The position numbers and the translations under genes were made by a program. A stretch of DNA of 64,000 nucleotides, from positions 27,489,019-27,553,018 of the forward strand of contig OZ020491.1 of NCBI GenBank assembly GCA_963971405.1, in the 5' to 3' direction. Below are positions 1 to 11,254 of the stretch, one piece after another. Origin of the DNA: Psococerastis gibbosa (taxonomy: Eukaryota; Arthropoda; Insecta; Psocodea; Psocidae). A model generated the notes under the pieces. The model saw only the letters and a list, made by a program, of their open reading frames with translations. It searched no databases and was not told the origin of the DNA. How positions within the stretch are numbered: the stretch's first letter is position 1; each line of letters begins with the position of its first letter.

Positions 1-207
1 GGTTGAAAGTTATATCAGTGATTTATTGTCAGATATACTGTATGTTTCAATTCTAATATAACAGAGTCAAGGAGTCCGTCGAGGTATAACATCAACAAAT
101 ATATAAAGGATAAAATACGTCAATAATACTACGCGATCTCGACGAAAGTGATGAAAGTATGATAAGGAACCCCATAATTATGTATATTCATCCTAGAATG
201 ATTGCAG

Positions 208-315
208 ACTGTTAAGCTTGGACACCCTACGACAAGAAATATTAGAGCTTGATGGTTATTACCAAATGTCCAAGGAGAGCCTCCGCGTATTTATGACTAG
301 ACGTCGTCACTTCAG
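208..315 (+). CDS. candidate internal exon of an unidentified gene (36 residues)
   Basis: A 108-nt segment lies between an AG acceptor (ATTGCAG, ending at 207) and a GT donor (CAG|GTAAAT, from 316). It is open in one frame and reads LLSLDTLRQEILELDGYYQM followed by a basic end, MTRRRHFR. The composition is amphipathic and charged, as in a real coding helix. One base completes an incoming codon and two bases are left for the next, so the exon could be skipped without changing frame. I see no matching neighbour exons: upstream would be outside the window, and nothing convincing follows before the Penelope-like fragment. The polypyrimidine tract is weak. I do not recognise the protein. A chance open segment remains possible. 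Confidence 0.35.
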
Positions 316-479
316 GTAAATTAACAATCTGTACTCTGTAGTTACCATGTATGAAATGTAGTTCCGAGAGAGATGAATTTCAATTTGCCAGTATTAGTAT
401 TTTGGTCTGTTAGATACAATATTTCAATAGGCTTCTCCATAATATAAAGAAATCAATGTAGGTAATCGATTAGTACTCG

Positions 480-1059
480 CATCAGAACTCATTGTGAAAA
501 TGTTTTTCTTTGTAAAGTTTTACGTAATAAAATAAAATACACAAACAGTTTCGACTCAAGCCATCGTCAAGTTACTAAGGAGACTATTATGTATAACCGC
601 ATCAGAAGTGCAGCAGAAACAAAGCAGTCATAATTTCAATGCTTTGCAGATTTAAGAAGTTTAACAAAAAACAACGTCTTGGTCGAGTCGCCAGTTCTTG
701 GCGTTATAGGTTTACAACGAATCCGGAACGCCAGGTCTGAAGGAAAGCGCTGAAGACAATTAACTAACATTCAGAAAATTTTTATTTTAATTTTGGTAAA
801 ATAAACAAAAAATAACAAAAACTTAGAGTTTTAGAAAAACTTGTTATAACAACCCGAATTAGTAAAACCCAAATAATCGTTAAGAAATTAACTTTGTCTA
901 AGAAACCCACTTGTGTTAGTATAAAACCCTGAGCGCTTTCGGCAAGAACTGCCATCTACAGAGGGAAACCCACTAGCACAGTTACACCTTATCTGCGATT
1001 TGAGACTTGCTCAACTCGAGGAGAAGATGCAAATGTGACTAGGGAGAGGAAACCTTGGT
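480..1059 (-). repeat. probable 3-prime non-coding part of the Penelope-like element
   Basis: This stretch lies directly downstream (minus strand) of the GIY-YIG reading frame and has no other recognisable feature. At 545-575 the minus strand reads ACGATGGCTTGAGTCGAAAC, a type of sequence I associate with 3-prime regions of animal Penelope-like elements. The outer boundary is not visible. Confidence 0.3.
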
Positions 1060-1975
1060 TTATATAGGACTGGGAGCGGGGGGAGGAGGGGGTGGGAGGG
1101 GGCGTGGCTGGTTACCTATTCCTAACCTAATAGCTAGATCTATTAGAGGGGATGATTGTGTGAATGTTATGTCGTTTGTTAATTTTTCCCTATTGTGTAA
1201 AGCTCTTTTGATTTCAACATTTTCAAAAAAATTTAAAGTGTAACTTTTCTTTATTTTGTGTAGGGCTGTCCAATTGTGAGGATCGAATGTGTGGTTTTCC
1301 GAGTTAAGGTGTTTCGCGAATGTGCTGTTGGTGTTGGTGTCTCCTATACCTGTTATATGTTCTCTGACCCTAGTTTTAAAGCTTCTGCCTGTTTGGCCTA
1401 TGTAAATTGCGTTACAATCGTTACAATTTAGACGATAAACTCCATTGCCTTTTTCTTTTTCTGGTTTGGTTTTGCAGTTCATGAGTTTATTGGCCAAATT
1501 GTTGCGATTGTACGGGGCTGGTGTTTTGTCTGTTGTAGAAGAAATGAGGTTACTAATTTTTTCTGTGATTTTTTCTATGTATTGTATCCTGAAATATGAT
1601 TTATTGGTTACCGGGTTTAAGCTCCCTGGGGGGTAAATTAGTTTGAGGTTGTGTTTGATTTTGTGATGTCGTAGGATTCTGTCTATTAGGTTGAGATTGA
1701 AATTGTTATTTTGGGCAATTTGTTTTATTGTATTTAATTCATTATTATAGTTGGTTTCATTCATAGGGATGTTAAGGAGTCGAAAAATCATACTATGGAA
1801 TGCTGCGTGTTTGTGCTGGAATGGGTGAGAAGAATCAACAGGGATTATATTATCGCTATGGGTTTCTTTACGAAATATCTTGAAGTCTAGGGTACTATTA
1901 TTTTTGGTGATGGTGAGGTCTAAGAAGTTCAGGGAGTTGTTTTCTTCTACTTCCATTTTGGTAAAGGTTAAGTTT
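1060..1975 (-). mobile_element. Penelope-like retroelement, C-terminal fragment with GIY-YIG endonuclease
   Basis: The minus-strand frame gives 298 residues from a Met at 1956, and the same frame stays open a little further upstream (LNLTFTK). The first ~60 residues, with NSLNFLDLTI and later SSHPFQHKHAAF, match the end of a Penelope-type reverse transcriptase. Residues ~173-200, GVYRLNCNDCNAIYIGQTGR, form a GIY-YIG nuclease core with the paired Cys and the Tyr-Ile-Gly that typify the family. The C-terminus is a proline run next to a G-rich tract. The reverse transcriptase palm and fingers are missing, so this is a 5-prime-truncated copy. The element would prime reverse transcription with its own endonuclease; this piece cannot act alone. 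Confidence 0.85.
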
Positions 1976-2560
1976 AGCTACCCCTCATAAAATTACAAAA
2001 TTTGGTTCTGTATCGTTGATTTAGCTTTAAAGAAACCAGTTTCCGAAAGAATTAAAAGTCGGAAAAGTATAGTTTTTGAGTTACAGCCGAACTTAGTTCG
2101 AATTTTTGCATGGGCAGGTATAGGGACAAATTGCTCATAAAATTTTTTATGGAAGGAACATTGTCAGAGGCATGTAAATAAGACAACCCTTGCTTAAAAT
2201 ATGAATTCCCTTGCAAATGGGATGTTTTCCTTCCATATTAAAAGCATTTTCATTCGACTTTTGATCCAGCGGGGTAGCCAAACTAGACCTTTACCTTAAA
2301 TTTGACATTGGAGCAGTAAATTCGTAAAAAGTGTAACAGATCGACAATTTTAGCTAAATAAATAAGCAATGTCCACTTTTGACCTTAATGCATTAAATTT
2401 GGAATGGAATCCCCATAAGTTTTGTGTAAACATGCAATGTAGTTCTATCTAATTTGAAAATGCAGCATAAGAAATTTGCATGGAGAGGCGGGACTTGGGA
2501 AGGCATTACGGGAATATCTATTGTGCATTTGCAAACCTTTCCGGGCGAACAGTACTAGCT
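1976..2560. other. unassigned AT-rich sequence
   Basis: No open frame of note, tandem repeat or fold-back arm is visible here. Confidence 0.4.
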
Positions 2561-2562
2561 AT

Positions 2563-2640
2563 TGAGACGGCGACCAATGTTCGACTTCCGGAACAATTCT
2601 TCATAACTTTTCATTTCATGACCGCATGAGCATAAAAGTC
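2563..2640 (+). repeat. dispersed repeat (GAGACGGCGACCAATGTTCG family), fragment
   Basis: Shares the string ATTGAGATGGCGACCAAT...TTCATTTCATGACC with copies near 7796-7858, 13672-13768, 24250-24358 and 26702-26770. Copies carry GTTTTAGGGAGATTCATCTA at the outer end. Confidence 0.55.
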
Positions 2641-2647
2641 AGGCTAA

Positions 2648-2956
2648 AGCTGGCCATTCACGAGGGCTCCAAATGGACTCGCGCCAAGCCAAATGGCGCG
2701 TCCTTTTCCATTTGGCGTTAGCGCCATTTAGAAGGGTCATTCACGACTACGCTGAACCAGTCGCTTCAAATCTTTCAAATTGTACAGTGCAAAAGTACCT
2801 CTTCCATATCGTCTCACTGTACAATTTGAAAGATTTGGAGGACTGGTTCAGCGTAGTCGTGAATGACCCCCTCTAAATAGCGCTAACGCCAAATGGAACA
2901 GGACGCGCAATTTGGCTTGGCGCAAGTCCGTTTGGAGCCCTCGTGAATGGCCAGCT
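2648..2956. mobile_element. fold-back MITE, about 140-bp arms
   Basis: Left arm starts AGCTGGCCATTCACGAGGGC and the right end is its reverse complement. The arms also share TGGCGTTAGCGCCATTT and ACTACGCTGAACCAGTC, with a short centre at ~2800. No coding capacity. The target duplication is not clear (CTA occurs near both ends). Confidence 0.8.
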
Positions 2957-3037
2957 CTACTATTGTAGAAAGGGTAGATTCGGGGTGGTCTAAACTCGGC
3001 GCCTCTGTACCAGGAACGGTTTCAGGAAAAAATTTCG

Positions 3038-3180
3038 GGGGGGGGGGGCGCGGTGGCCTGAAAAATATCGCGATTCTTCTACTTGAGTAATGATTTTGTT
3101 TAATTTACTTCAAAAGTCCATTCTATCTAGTATAAAGCTATTTCTCTCGGGGCCCCCCCCCCCAAGGATCCGTCCCTGCT
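3038..3180. mobile_element. G/C-run hAT-type MITE, degraded copy
   Basis: A G-run near 3038-3050 and a C-run near 3150-3165 flank a core containing CTATCTAGTATAAAG, similar to the cores of the copies at 45810 and 46910. Ends are not resolved. Confidence 0.4.
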
Positions 3181-3199
3181 CTGTACTAGATTCAAGGCT

Positions 3200-3440
3200 G
3201 TAATCAGAAGTCCCTAAACTGAGCATGCGGTGGTGAGCTGGTGATACAAAAAGGCATTTTTATATTGTATGAGGTGTTTTAATGAGATTGTAGTGAATAA
3301 ATAAAACACCAGGCGGATAAAAAAAACGTTACAATCTGCGATGCAAAGTATTGTACTAGTGCTTACTACTTTTAGTAAGATACTGAATAAAGTACTATAT
3401 TATTTCAATTATGAAAGTGTTGTAAGATGAACTAAAATGA
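3200..3440. repeat. segmental duplication block A, copy 1
   Basis: Aligns by eye with 8800-9070 and 14335-14560. Shared landmarks are GTGATACAAAAAG, a TTGTATGAGG.GT.TTAATGAG core and AAGTATTGTA.TAGT. The ~5.5-kb spacing equals the spacing of the pseudohelicase genes. Confidence 0.65.
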
Positions 3441-5365
3441 GGGCATATATAGTTAAAGAAAATTTAGTAAATTAGGTTAAGTCTGCCGTTGTATGGATAA
3501 GCTTCGTATAAGTAGGGCTTTTTAATTATATATATTGAATATAATTGAAGGTAAGCACATCAATATTATTTTTGTGCATAATCAGGGTCGACCTGTTAAC
3601 CATAAGGACTAAGGACCACCTCAAGAGGCAAAGAGGGGCCTTTCCGAAAGGCACCAAGATAGATCATAAAAATATTAAAATTAAAATTTATTTCTCAATT
3701 AATTTTAATTTTGAAAGCTTACACCGGATAGAAATAAGGGGGTTTTAGAAGAAGTTTAAATTATTATTAATAAATAAAATGGTAGGCTAATTAGGTGGCC
3801 CAGAGCCTCAGCAAAGGTTACATGGGCGTTGTGCATACTATTCAAAGACTAGACGTACATTAGAAAATAAAAATTGGGCCAGAAATATTGTATGTTTGCA
3901 GGTAGCTGAAGGAAATTTGGTAAATTACCACACGCAAAGGTATGCCACTCACTTTGCAATACACAGTAAAATGAGATTACATAAATTAGAAGCATGTATG
4001 GATAAGGCGATTTGTCACAACAAATATTTTTTGAGTTAGTGGTGTAACTGAAGACTTCGCATTGACTGCTACAAATGCTAGTTTGGTGTAAAACGTGAAT
4101 CAAAGAATATTAATCAAAATATTACAACCCATAATGTGCTTGTAGAAGCATTTTGATTGTACGTGTTTAGCCCCTGATCCAGTCACAGTTTCAAGTGACA
4201 AATCGCCTTTTGCATACAAGTTCCTCAAATATTTTTGAATGATATTAAATACCTTAACTTATGATAATTGGGGCTCAGAATATATACAGTTATTCTTACT
4301 CCGTCATTTAAGGTTTTAGGGGCACTGTGTTGGTATGCTAGGCATTGCAACAAGGGGGTGCCACCTTAATGCATAAATGGACTCCTTAAACTAATTCTTT
4401 TAGTTATGCAGTATGGAGGCACGCCCATGTTCCAATGCATAGCAGTGCGCTTGTACTAAGCCGTGGCTCAGAATTGACGTGCAGTGTAAGACTAACGCTT
4501 AAATAAATATTATGTGTTCCTTGTTTCAAAATATTTATTCCCAGTCTTACACATACAGCGCCAGTTTATTTAAATATATACGGCGGATTGATTATACCAG
4601 ATTATATAATATAAAGAGTCTTAAATTGATAATATAAAAGTACAGACACATGCTAAATATTATAAAACTTATAAAAATTGAGGTAAGTAATAAAAATCAA
4701 TTTGATGTAGACTACAATATCAAAAGTGAGGTAGGCCTAGTAATAAAATCAAAGAGTTGTCAAACTATAATATGATTTTTTTAGTTTAAGTACAAGTCAT
4801 AATAATTTGTTAGGATTAATAATTAAGAATGTAGCCTACTTAAAAAAATAGTTCGCCGACAGAGTAATATACATATATTGGACACCCCTGAATCAACCTT
4901 CAACTGCTATAGACCTGGTTTAAATTATTATATTTTATTTAATACGTAGGGAAAGTTGAATTGTCCCTCCAATAACCAGGGGACTATTTAAAACGCCATA
5001 TTATAACTATAAGGTAGGGCCTATTTTAATTGTTGACAATTTTTCCATGATTTTGATTTTTTTTTTATATTTTATAATTAATATATAAATACCTCTTATT
5101 ACTTTATCAGAAAAATCACATTACCAAAACTAAAACATGAATTAAAAATGGCTTGTACAACGGCTCAAGCATCAGGTACAAAGTTAATCTTTTATTCCAT
5201 ATTTGTTAAAATTTCACATGGCACCAAGTGCTTAGTATGTTACGTAATTAAAAAATTTATACACAGTATGCATATGCGTCTATATACTATGCTGTATGAG
5301 CTTACGCTCATCGTTGTACTGTCGGAAATGCGTGACTGATTTTGTAGTGATTCAGTAGTAACCAC
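3441..5365. other. AT-rich intergenic DNA of duplication unit 1
   Basis: No gene, SINE or clear fold-back is seen. The start (GAGGGCATATATAGTTAAAG) resembles 14835-14870, so part of this stretch belongs to the tandem duplication. The short open frames here look like chance. Confidence 0.4.
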
Positions 5366-5553
5366 TAAGATTTTCCAAATCCTCGTAGGCTAAGTAAAAG
5401 TTATAAATTTTAAGACATTAATAAAGGTTAAGAAACACCAGTCGTGACTTGTTGACCAATAAGATTTTCCAAATCCTCGTAGGCTAAGTTAAAGTTATAA
5501 ATTTTAAGACACTAATAAAGGTTAAGAAAAACCAGTCGTGACTTGTTGAAATT
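5366..5553. repeat. 94-bp tandem duplication in the gene-1 3-prime flank
   Basis: Two copies start at 5366 and 5460 with TAAGATTTTCCAAATCCTCG and end in CCAGTCGTGACTTGTTGA, differing at a few positions. The end part (TTAAGACA.TAAT..GGTTAAG) is also found 3-prime of genes 2 and 3 at about 11420 and 17045, so this is a local doubling of the shared 3-prime flank. Confidence 0.85.
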
Positions 5554-5633
5554 TAAATAAAACCCAAGTTGATATACATTCCAAGAAAGAGTCGCTTAAT
5601 TTTACCAACAAAATATGTGTCGGTAATTATGTT

Positions 5634-6073
5634 GCTATTCCACTTGTCAGTTTTTCTTCATTTGTGCATTAAAAATTGATTGAGATTTTAGTTTTAATGA
5701 GAATATTATGTAGATACTTAACTTATCTATTTTAAATTAAGTTATAATATGTTAAAGACACGTCAATATTAAGTCTCTAACATATTATAACTTAATTTAT
5801 AATAGATAGGTAAAGAATCTATACTATGTATACATAATAGTCTCCATAGGGGGGTATTCCATATACGTACAACGTCAACGAAAAATTGAAAAATGACGTT
5901 TTAGCAGACATTAAAGACATACTAAAAATTCTGCTACCACGTCAATTTTCGTCATTTTGACGTCATTTTTCAATTTTTCGTTGACGTTGTACGTATGTGG
6001 AATGGGCACCTTAAAACAAAAATCCCATCAATTTTTAATGTAGAAATTAAGAAAAACTAACAAGTGGAATAGC
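5634..6073. mobile_element. fold-back MITE with a second fold-back nested inside
   Basis: The outer arms are GCTATTCCACTTGT.AGTTT at 5634 and its complement ending 6073. Inner arms around TTATAATATGTTA (5740-5790) fold again. A second, separate fold-back lies at 5851-6008 (TATTCCATATACGTACAACG and its complement). Related ends (TATTCCA, GTGG.AGCAGACAT) tie both to the composite GGCGGGGTTTCCACC family. The right end lies about 20 bp from the gene-1 stop codon. Confidence 0.75.
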
Positions 6074-6094
6074 CGCTTTACGAAGACTACTTAA

Positions 6095-7234
6095 TTATCG
6101 TATTACCATTAATGTCAAGTCTAAGTTGAAAAACTCTTCGATATTCCTCATTTGGGACATCTCTTCATCAGTAACAAGACTGAGGAAATGGAGGTCATCT
6201 TGGCAAGAATACGACCTACGAAAATAATCCTTAAATCGTGTCGGCAGATCGTAGTTGACAACAAGGGGCACTTGATTTACCAACAGACAGCGGGGAAAAA
6301 GATCAGTTGTAACGAGCACTCTGCGGTCCCCATGGGTAAATTGCTCCAGAAGACATTGCCGTCCAGGCTTACTAGTATCAGAATGCAAGGCAGCGACTGA
6401 AAATCCTTCCTCCTCAAATACCTCTTTAACCACCTCAACTGTGGCTTTCGTATTACAAAAGATTACAGCTTGGTCACTGCCACATCTCATTTTTTCGCAT
6501 ATAAGGTGCAATTTTTCTAACTTGTCCTCTACTTTTACGTAACAGTTCATAACTCTTGTAATGTGCACCCATCTTTTTCTAGTACATAATATAGTCATAT
6601 TAGGGCTTGAATCGACTTGTTCAACGTTTAACATTTCTTCACCTTGAGCCAAGACAGGGGACAGAGTAATCAAGTTAGTATACGGTGGCAGTTTGCATAG
6701 AATAAAGTCAACCTCCTCCCTGTAATTACCGCTTAATAGTATCTGCGCTTCAACGAGGGCATAAACGTCAACAGTACCGACGAACAAGTGCTTGTCACGC
6801 ACTAATTCTGCAATACATTCTGGAGTGGCTACAACCACGTGAACCCCGTTTCGGATTTTTTCCGTCCCAAATCTGTCTACTTCCGAATCGTTTGGTTCGT
6901 TGCATATATTTTTGATGGGCTCTCCCAACACCATCAGTAACGATGAGACCTCGCGAGCTGTTTCCCATGTGGGGACTGCAATAATAGCCTGTACCGGACA
7001 CCGTCGATTTTTCGAGGGCTTGATTTTGTGCAAAATAGCAATGCAAAGTCCTGTGATCTTGCCGCCGCACCTGTCGGCCGTAACAATTACATTGCAACCC
7101 GATTTGATTGATTCTATCATAGACCGTTGAATAGGAAAGGGCTTCCTAATGCAAAGCACTTTCAATTGGTTGATAAGTTTCTCGCCCAGGCCCATTTCGC
7201 GAAAACTACGAGGTTCTAGATGTTCATCACTCAT
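6095..7234 (-). CDS. eIF4A-like pseudohelicase 1 (379 aa, catalytic motifs lost)
   Basis: The single uninterrupted frame aligns with eIF4A along its whole length, including the end (EEMSQMRNIEEFFN versus the eIF4A pattern EEDKRTLRDIETFYN). Q-motif Phe11 and Gln36 are kept. Walker A is ADRCGGKI (53-60): the Lys is kept and the Thr is lost. PTREL is PTWET (88-92). TPGR is TPEC (137-140). DEAD is VEAQ (161-164). SAT is SPV (192-194). IFCNT (258-262) and NYDLPT (327-332) are kept. ARGID is PRCLL (314-318), and motif VI HRIGR is RRSYS (339-343). With no Mg-coordinating Asp or arginine finger it should not hydrolyse ATP; RNA or eIF4G-like partner binding is only an inference. There are no introns, which suggests a retrocopy origin. 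The start ATGAGT after AATTTAAAA is shared with genes 2 and 3. At 379 residues it is slightly shorter than eIF4A (~406). Confidence 0.88.
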   Translation of the reverse strand: MSDEHLEPRSFREMGLGEKLINQLKVLCIRKPFPIQRSMIESIKSGCNVIVTADRCGGKITGLCIAILHKIKPSKNRRCPVQAIIAVPTWETAREVSSLLMVLGEPIKNICNEPNDSEVDRFGTEKIRNGVHVVVATPECIAELVRDKHLFVGTVDVYALVEAQILLSGNYREEVDFILCKLPPYTNLITLSPVLAQGEEMLNVEQVDSSPNMTILCTRKRWVHITRVMNCYVKVEDKLEKLHLICEKMRCGSDQAVIFCNTKATVEVVKEVFEEEGFSVAALHSDTSKPGRQCLLEQFTHGDRRVLVTTDLFPRCLLVNQVPLVVNYDLPTRFKDYFRRSYSCQDDLHFLSLVTDEEMSQMRNIEEFFNLDLTLMVIR

Positions 7235-7350
7235 TTTTAAATTGTTAACGTTTTAAAATGCAACAGCAACACAGTTATACGCGAACTGGACTGGTGCGGA
7301 TTGTGCTACAGCCTGCAAGCGCTTGTGGCTCTGTGAAACCAGTCAAAAAT

Positions 7351-7373
7351 CTGCGCAGAAGTGGGATTAACTA
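7351..7373 (-). promoter_or_regulatory. conserved upstream element with palindrome CTGCGCAG (gene 1)
   Basis: Plus strand CTGCGCAGAAGTGGGATTAA, ~117 bp upstream of the ATG. The same string, with small changes, precedes genes 2 (12821) and 3 (19192) at nearly the same distance. CTGCGCAG is self-complementary and resembles an NRF1 half-site. A second shared string, GGCGCAGACTT, follows at 7382 and 12850. Promoter role inferred from position and conservation. Confidence 0.55.
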
Positions 7374-7518
7374 AACACATTGGCGCAGACTTAGAAAAAT
7401 CTTGAGAGTTTTTACTTTTTCCGACGAAAAGTGTTTGGAAGTTGTTGGGAGGCACCCAATGATAATCCCCAGAAGACTTTTAGAGAGATTTTATTTACTA
7501 CCTTACGCTACTTTACAA

Positions 7519-7722
7519 GACATGTAATTAGGTAGAGTAATGGTACGGACTGTGACTTTCACCCGAAAGGTTGTTGGTTCGAGTCCTACACTGGCTAAAT
7601 TTTCTGGCCATTCTTCGGAGGGCATGTAAAGCAGGCGGTCCCGTTCCTTCCTAGTTGAATGTAAGGGAGGGTTTTATAGCCCTAACTCCGCCCGGTTGGC
7701 TTAATAATAGAACAAAAAAAGT
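7519..7722 (+). mobile_element. tRNA-derived SINE, family 1
   Basis: The head has an A-box-like GTAGAGTAATGGTACGGACT pattern and a perfect B box, GGTTCGAGTCC. The body is TTCGGAGGGCATGTAAAGCA then TAGCCCTAACTCCG, with tail AATAGAACAAAAAAAGTC. Seven more copies are in the window. Pol III promoter structure is seen; mobility depends on a LINE. Confidence 0.85.
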
Positions 7723-7792
7723 CCTTATTTATTATATTTTTATTTTATTTATTTACTTACTTACTTAGGTTAAAATAAAGTAAGTAGCTTTT

Positions 7793-7960
7793 GAAATGGA
7801 GACTTCCGGAAAATTTCTTCACAACTTTTCATTTCATGACCCCTTGAGCATAAAACCCCATTACATAATATGTTATTTTTATATAATAATATACTGTATA
7901 TACTATATACTATATATACTGTATGTATGTATTGTTTACGTATGTATGAACTGTGCCGGG
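7793..7960 (+). repeat. dispersed repeat (TTCATTTCATGACC family) with AT-rich tail
   Basis: GGAGACTTCCGGAAAATTTC and TTTCATTTCATGACCCC match the copies at 24250 and 26702. A TATA/TGTATGTA-rich tract follows, as in the copies at 13768 and 24190. Confidence 0.55.
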
Positions 7961-8459
7961 TTTGGCCTTAATTGTGGGCCGGAATTGTGTAAGGGCCTTT
8001 TGAGCTTAGACGAATCAATGATGCGATACATATCACTATCAATGATAAAATGGAGACCCAAAGTCCCGCCAAATATTTTGACAAGATAATTTTCTATTTT
8101 ATTTTTATTTTACTTTTTATTTTAATCAATTGTAGCCTAATTTTGAATTTAATTGAAAGGACTTTATTGAAATCCCAAAAGGCAAACAATAAGACTATAA
8201 AGTATTGTTTTTATGCTAACTTTAAAAAAGATTGTATTATTAATATGTTACTTAAAATTAAATCGAGAAGAAATAGCAACTACTGAGAAGAGAGGAGAAA
8301 AGGATAAAGTATATGCGCGGGGGGGGGGATTCATTTTGCAACTTTTGGTGGAGGCCTCTTCTTTGTGGGGGCCCTGGGGTCATGGCTCTCTTGGCCCCAT
8401 AGCCAAACCCGGCACTGTGTATGTAAGTAAGTAAGTAAGTAAAAAGTTAAACTGAAATG

Positions 8460-8640
8460 CTGTACCGGCCCTAGCACGTGGAAACACAGTTGGGCTGGTT
8501 ATAATTCCTTGTAAAGTATTGAATGTAATATAACTTAAATATTTTAGCGTATTTAAAGTTAATATTAATTTTGTCATTTTATGTATACTTCTCTTGTTGG
8601 AAAAAATTGGAATAAATAGATTTGATTTGATTTGATATTG
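8460..8640 (+). mobile_element. LINE 3-prime end with TTTGA tail
   Basis: Ends in GGAATAAATAGATTTGATTT, a short-unit tail typical of several LINE clades. A shorter relative lies at 12935-12992 (TTGATTAAAATATATTTGAT). No coding part is present. Confidence 0.5.
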
Positions 8641-8799
8641 AAACATGCAGGAAACAAATACACAATAATTGTAAGTTCGCCCTAGGTAGACCTATTGTAT
8701 GTCCAATTTCCCCTGCCTAACACGTACTGTATGTACAGAAATGTAATGTATGTAGTGTATTATAACTTCCATAGATATTACCGTTAGGTGCTTATCTTT

Positions 8800-9070
8800 G
8801 GCTCCTGGAGTCAGTTGGCGGAGTCAGTCCTAGTCCAGACTTAGAACCTAAATGTGAGTTACTCTTGAGTTACACTTCTAGAAAGATGTGGTTAAAAATA
8901 AAATAAAAATCGTATTGCATATGGTGTATTAAATGAGTTTATAAAAAAAAACACCTGTTTGATAATACAATGTAATGTCAAGTACTGTATTAGTATTTAT
9001 TAGTACTGAAATTATTATTTATATTATTTTAATAATAATAATAATATAGTAGGTAAACGATTATACAATG
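8800..9070. repeat. segmental duplication block A, copy 2
   Basis: CTGGAGTCAGTTGGCGGAGT matches 14342-14362, and AGTACTGTATTAGTA matches the AAGTATTGTA.TAGT of the other two blocks. See 3200 and 14335. Confidence 0.6.
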
Positions 9071-9276
9071 AGGACATGGTCAATGTTAAATTTAAATGTT
9101 TTTTAAATGTAATTTAATGTTAAAATGTTAAATTTCAAATTAGGTTCAGAGTCAAATTTTAAATTAGGTTCAGAGTCAAATTAAAATACAATACATTATT
9201 ATTAATGGTTGTGAAACAATATTTTTTTTAAACCTGTTTAAGAAAACGATTGCAAGAGGCTAAATTAAATTTAGGC

Positions 9277-9434
9277 CCGATCCGGCGATGATACTTATTA
9301 AGACGCTTGTAATTTTTTCATTATTATTACTTAATCGGCTGACATAGCCTAATTAAGGCAGCCGATTCAATAATAATAAAATAATAATAAAATCACAATA
9401 GAAGCGTCACTTAAATGATCTGTCGTCGGATCGG
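9277..9434. mobile_element. small fold-back MITE (CCGATCCGGCGA ends)
   Basis: CCGATCCGGCGATGATA at the left pairs with the GTCGTCGGATCGG end at the right. The interior has inverted TTATTATTA / TAATAATAA and GGCTGACATAGCC. It resembles the unit tandemly repeated at 14876-15580. Confidence 0.65.
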
Positions 9435-10218
9435 TTCTTAGTAAATTAAGGTAAGGTAAGGCCACTTACATAGGCTATATTGGAAATTCGGAGAGTTAAA
9501 TAAAATAGTGATATGTCAAATTAAAATATTAATTAGGTACACATTTTAATTTGACATGCTTAGTACAAATATAATTGTAATGTGCTAAAATTACAGAAAG
9601 CTGCAGTGGTTGACATTGGCTAACCCTGGATTGTTTGAATAATTTGGTTTATATTTTTTATTTATTTTTATATATGCTTACGTTACAACGATTTGTTCTG
9701 TTAAATTATCAGAAGACTATTTCAAAGCATACATAATAGTACTTTTTTTTGTTTTTTTTGTTTTTTGTTTTTGTGAAGAATGAAATTGATAGAAGATAGA
9801 AATTTACCAAACTACAGTATTAAATTCATGGCAAAATTAGGACAAAAAAAATGAAACTCGCCTTATTATATAGTGTACGAAAAAGTCCTATGATACTAAT
9901 TGAATGGACTAAAACTTTATGAAAATCTGACCCCCCCCCCCCCACAAAAAAAAACAATTCTGGCAACGCCATTGTCAACGGTAAGTTTCCCGTTAATAAT
10001 AAGATTGAGTTTTAGAAAGTTTTAACCCTTTGAGGTATACATTTAATATTTTATTAATAAAGAAAAATATGTGCTAGACTTTTCAATAAAAATGGACGCC
10101 GCACTCGTCAACGAAATTGGGCTATAAAATTTTTAATAATGAAGCTACTAGCATGTTTTTCTGTTGTGGTTTGAGCATGGGGCAGAACCGAAACCAGGAA
10201 AAACTCATTATCTGCGGT

Positions 10219-10606
10219 TTAAGAGTGTAGGAAATTGGCAGCCCGCAATTTAATACTTTTTAATTTTTTATTTAATTAACTAAGCTAGCTTTTAAAAATT
10301 TGGCTCGTTTAAGTTGTAGAAGACTACTTCATGCATCATATAATAAGGTATTTTTAGTTTTCGAAATTGGAGTTTTTTTTTATAAAATCGATTATACGTT
10401 AAAAGGTATTGTTTATATATAATATTATCATGTTTAAAAAAACTACAATTTCGAAGATTAAAAATATCTTACTATATGATGTATTAAGTAGTCTTCTACA
10501 ACTTAAATGAGCCAAATCTTTAATAACTTGCATAGTTAATTAAATAAAAAAGAAAAAGTATTAAATTTCGGGCTGCCACTTTCCTATTGGCTGTACACTT
10601 CTAATG
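10219..10606. mobile_element. TTAA-type fold-back MITE
   Basis: Arms GAGTGTAGGAAATTGGCAGC and complement, with inner arms TTGTAGAAGACTACTTCATG. TTAA precedes the left end; the right end is altered. Same family as 10824, 17064, 17520 and 20126. Confidence 0.75.
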
Positions 10607-10823
10607 AGTAGGTACCCAACACCCCTGAAAGGGTTAAATTTACCGAGTTTTTTGGATGGAAAAACTATTTTCTCGTTCCACAGTGTCTTTTATCGCGGAA
10701 ATAACCTAGAGGAAATTTCTAACACAAAGTTTTCTACTTTTCCAGGAAAGTAGGCTACATTTCACAGATATTTTGGAATAGTCGTAACAGAGTAGCAAAT
10801 CGGACTGCGATTGTATAATGCTC

Positions 10824-11227
10824 TTAAGAGGACATGCTACGTAGAAAATGAGCACCCCAAAATTTGTTGTTTTTATGGCATTTTTATGTTTTATTTAATT
10901 AACAAAGCAAGCCATTAAAAATTTGGCTCATGGAAGTTGTAGATGACTGCTTCATGCATCATGCAATAGGAAATATTAAATTTTTGGTATCTTAGTTCTT
11001 TCAAAAATACCAGAACGGACTATAATTATGCGTATTCTGGGATTTTTGGAAGAACTACAAGACCGAAAAGAAAAAAAAACTCGATTATATGATGCAAGAA
11101 GTAATCTTCTACAACTTCCATGAGCCAAATCCTTAATGACTTGCTTTGTTAATTAAATAAAAAATAAAAAGTCCATAAAAACAACAAATTTTGGGGTGCT
11201 CATTTTCTACGTAGCATGTCCTCTTAA
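10824..11227. mobile_element. TTAA-type fold-back MITE with intact target duplication
   Basis: Bounded by TTAA on both sides (10824-10827 and 11224-11227). Ends are GAGGACATGCTACGTAGAAA and complement. The arms cover nearly the whole ~400 bp. The TTAA target site is the hallmark of piggyBac transposase, but the ends do not begin CCC. Confidence 0.85.
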
Positions 11228-11254
11228 TAAATTGTTTTTATAGTGAATGTATTT

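Noticed and set aside
6795-7097. 100-residue minus-strand frame overlapping pseudohelicase 1
   Set aside because: Other-frame shadow; a similar frame in gene 2 follows from gene homology.
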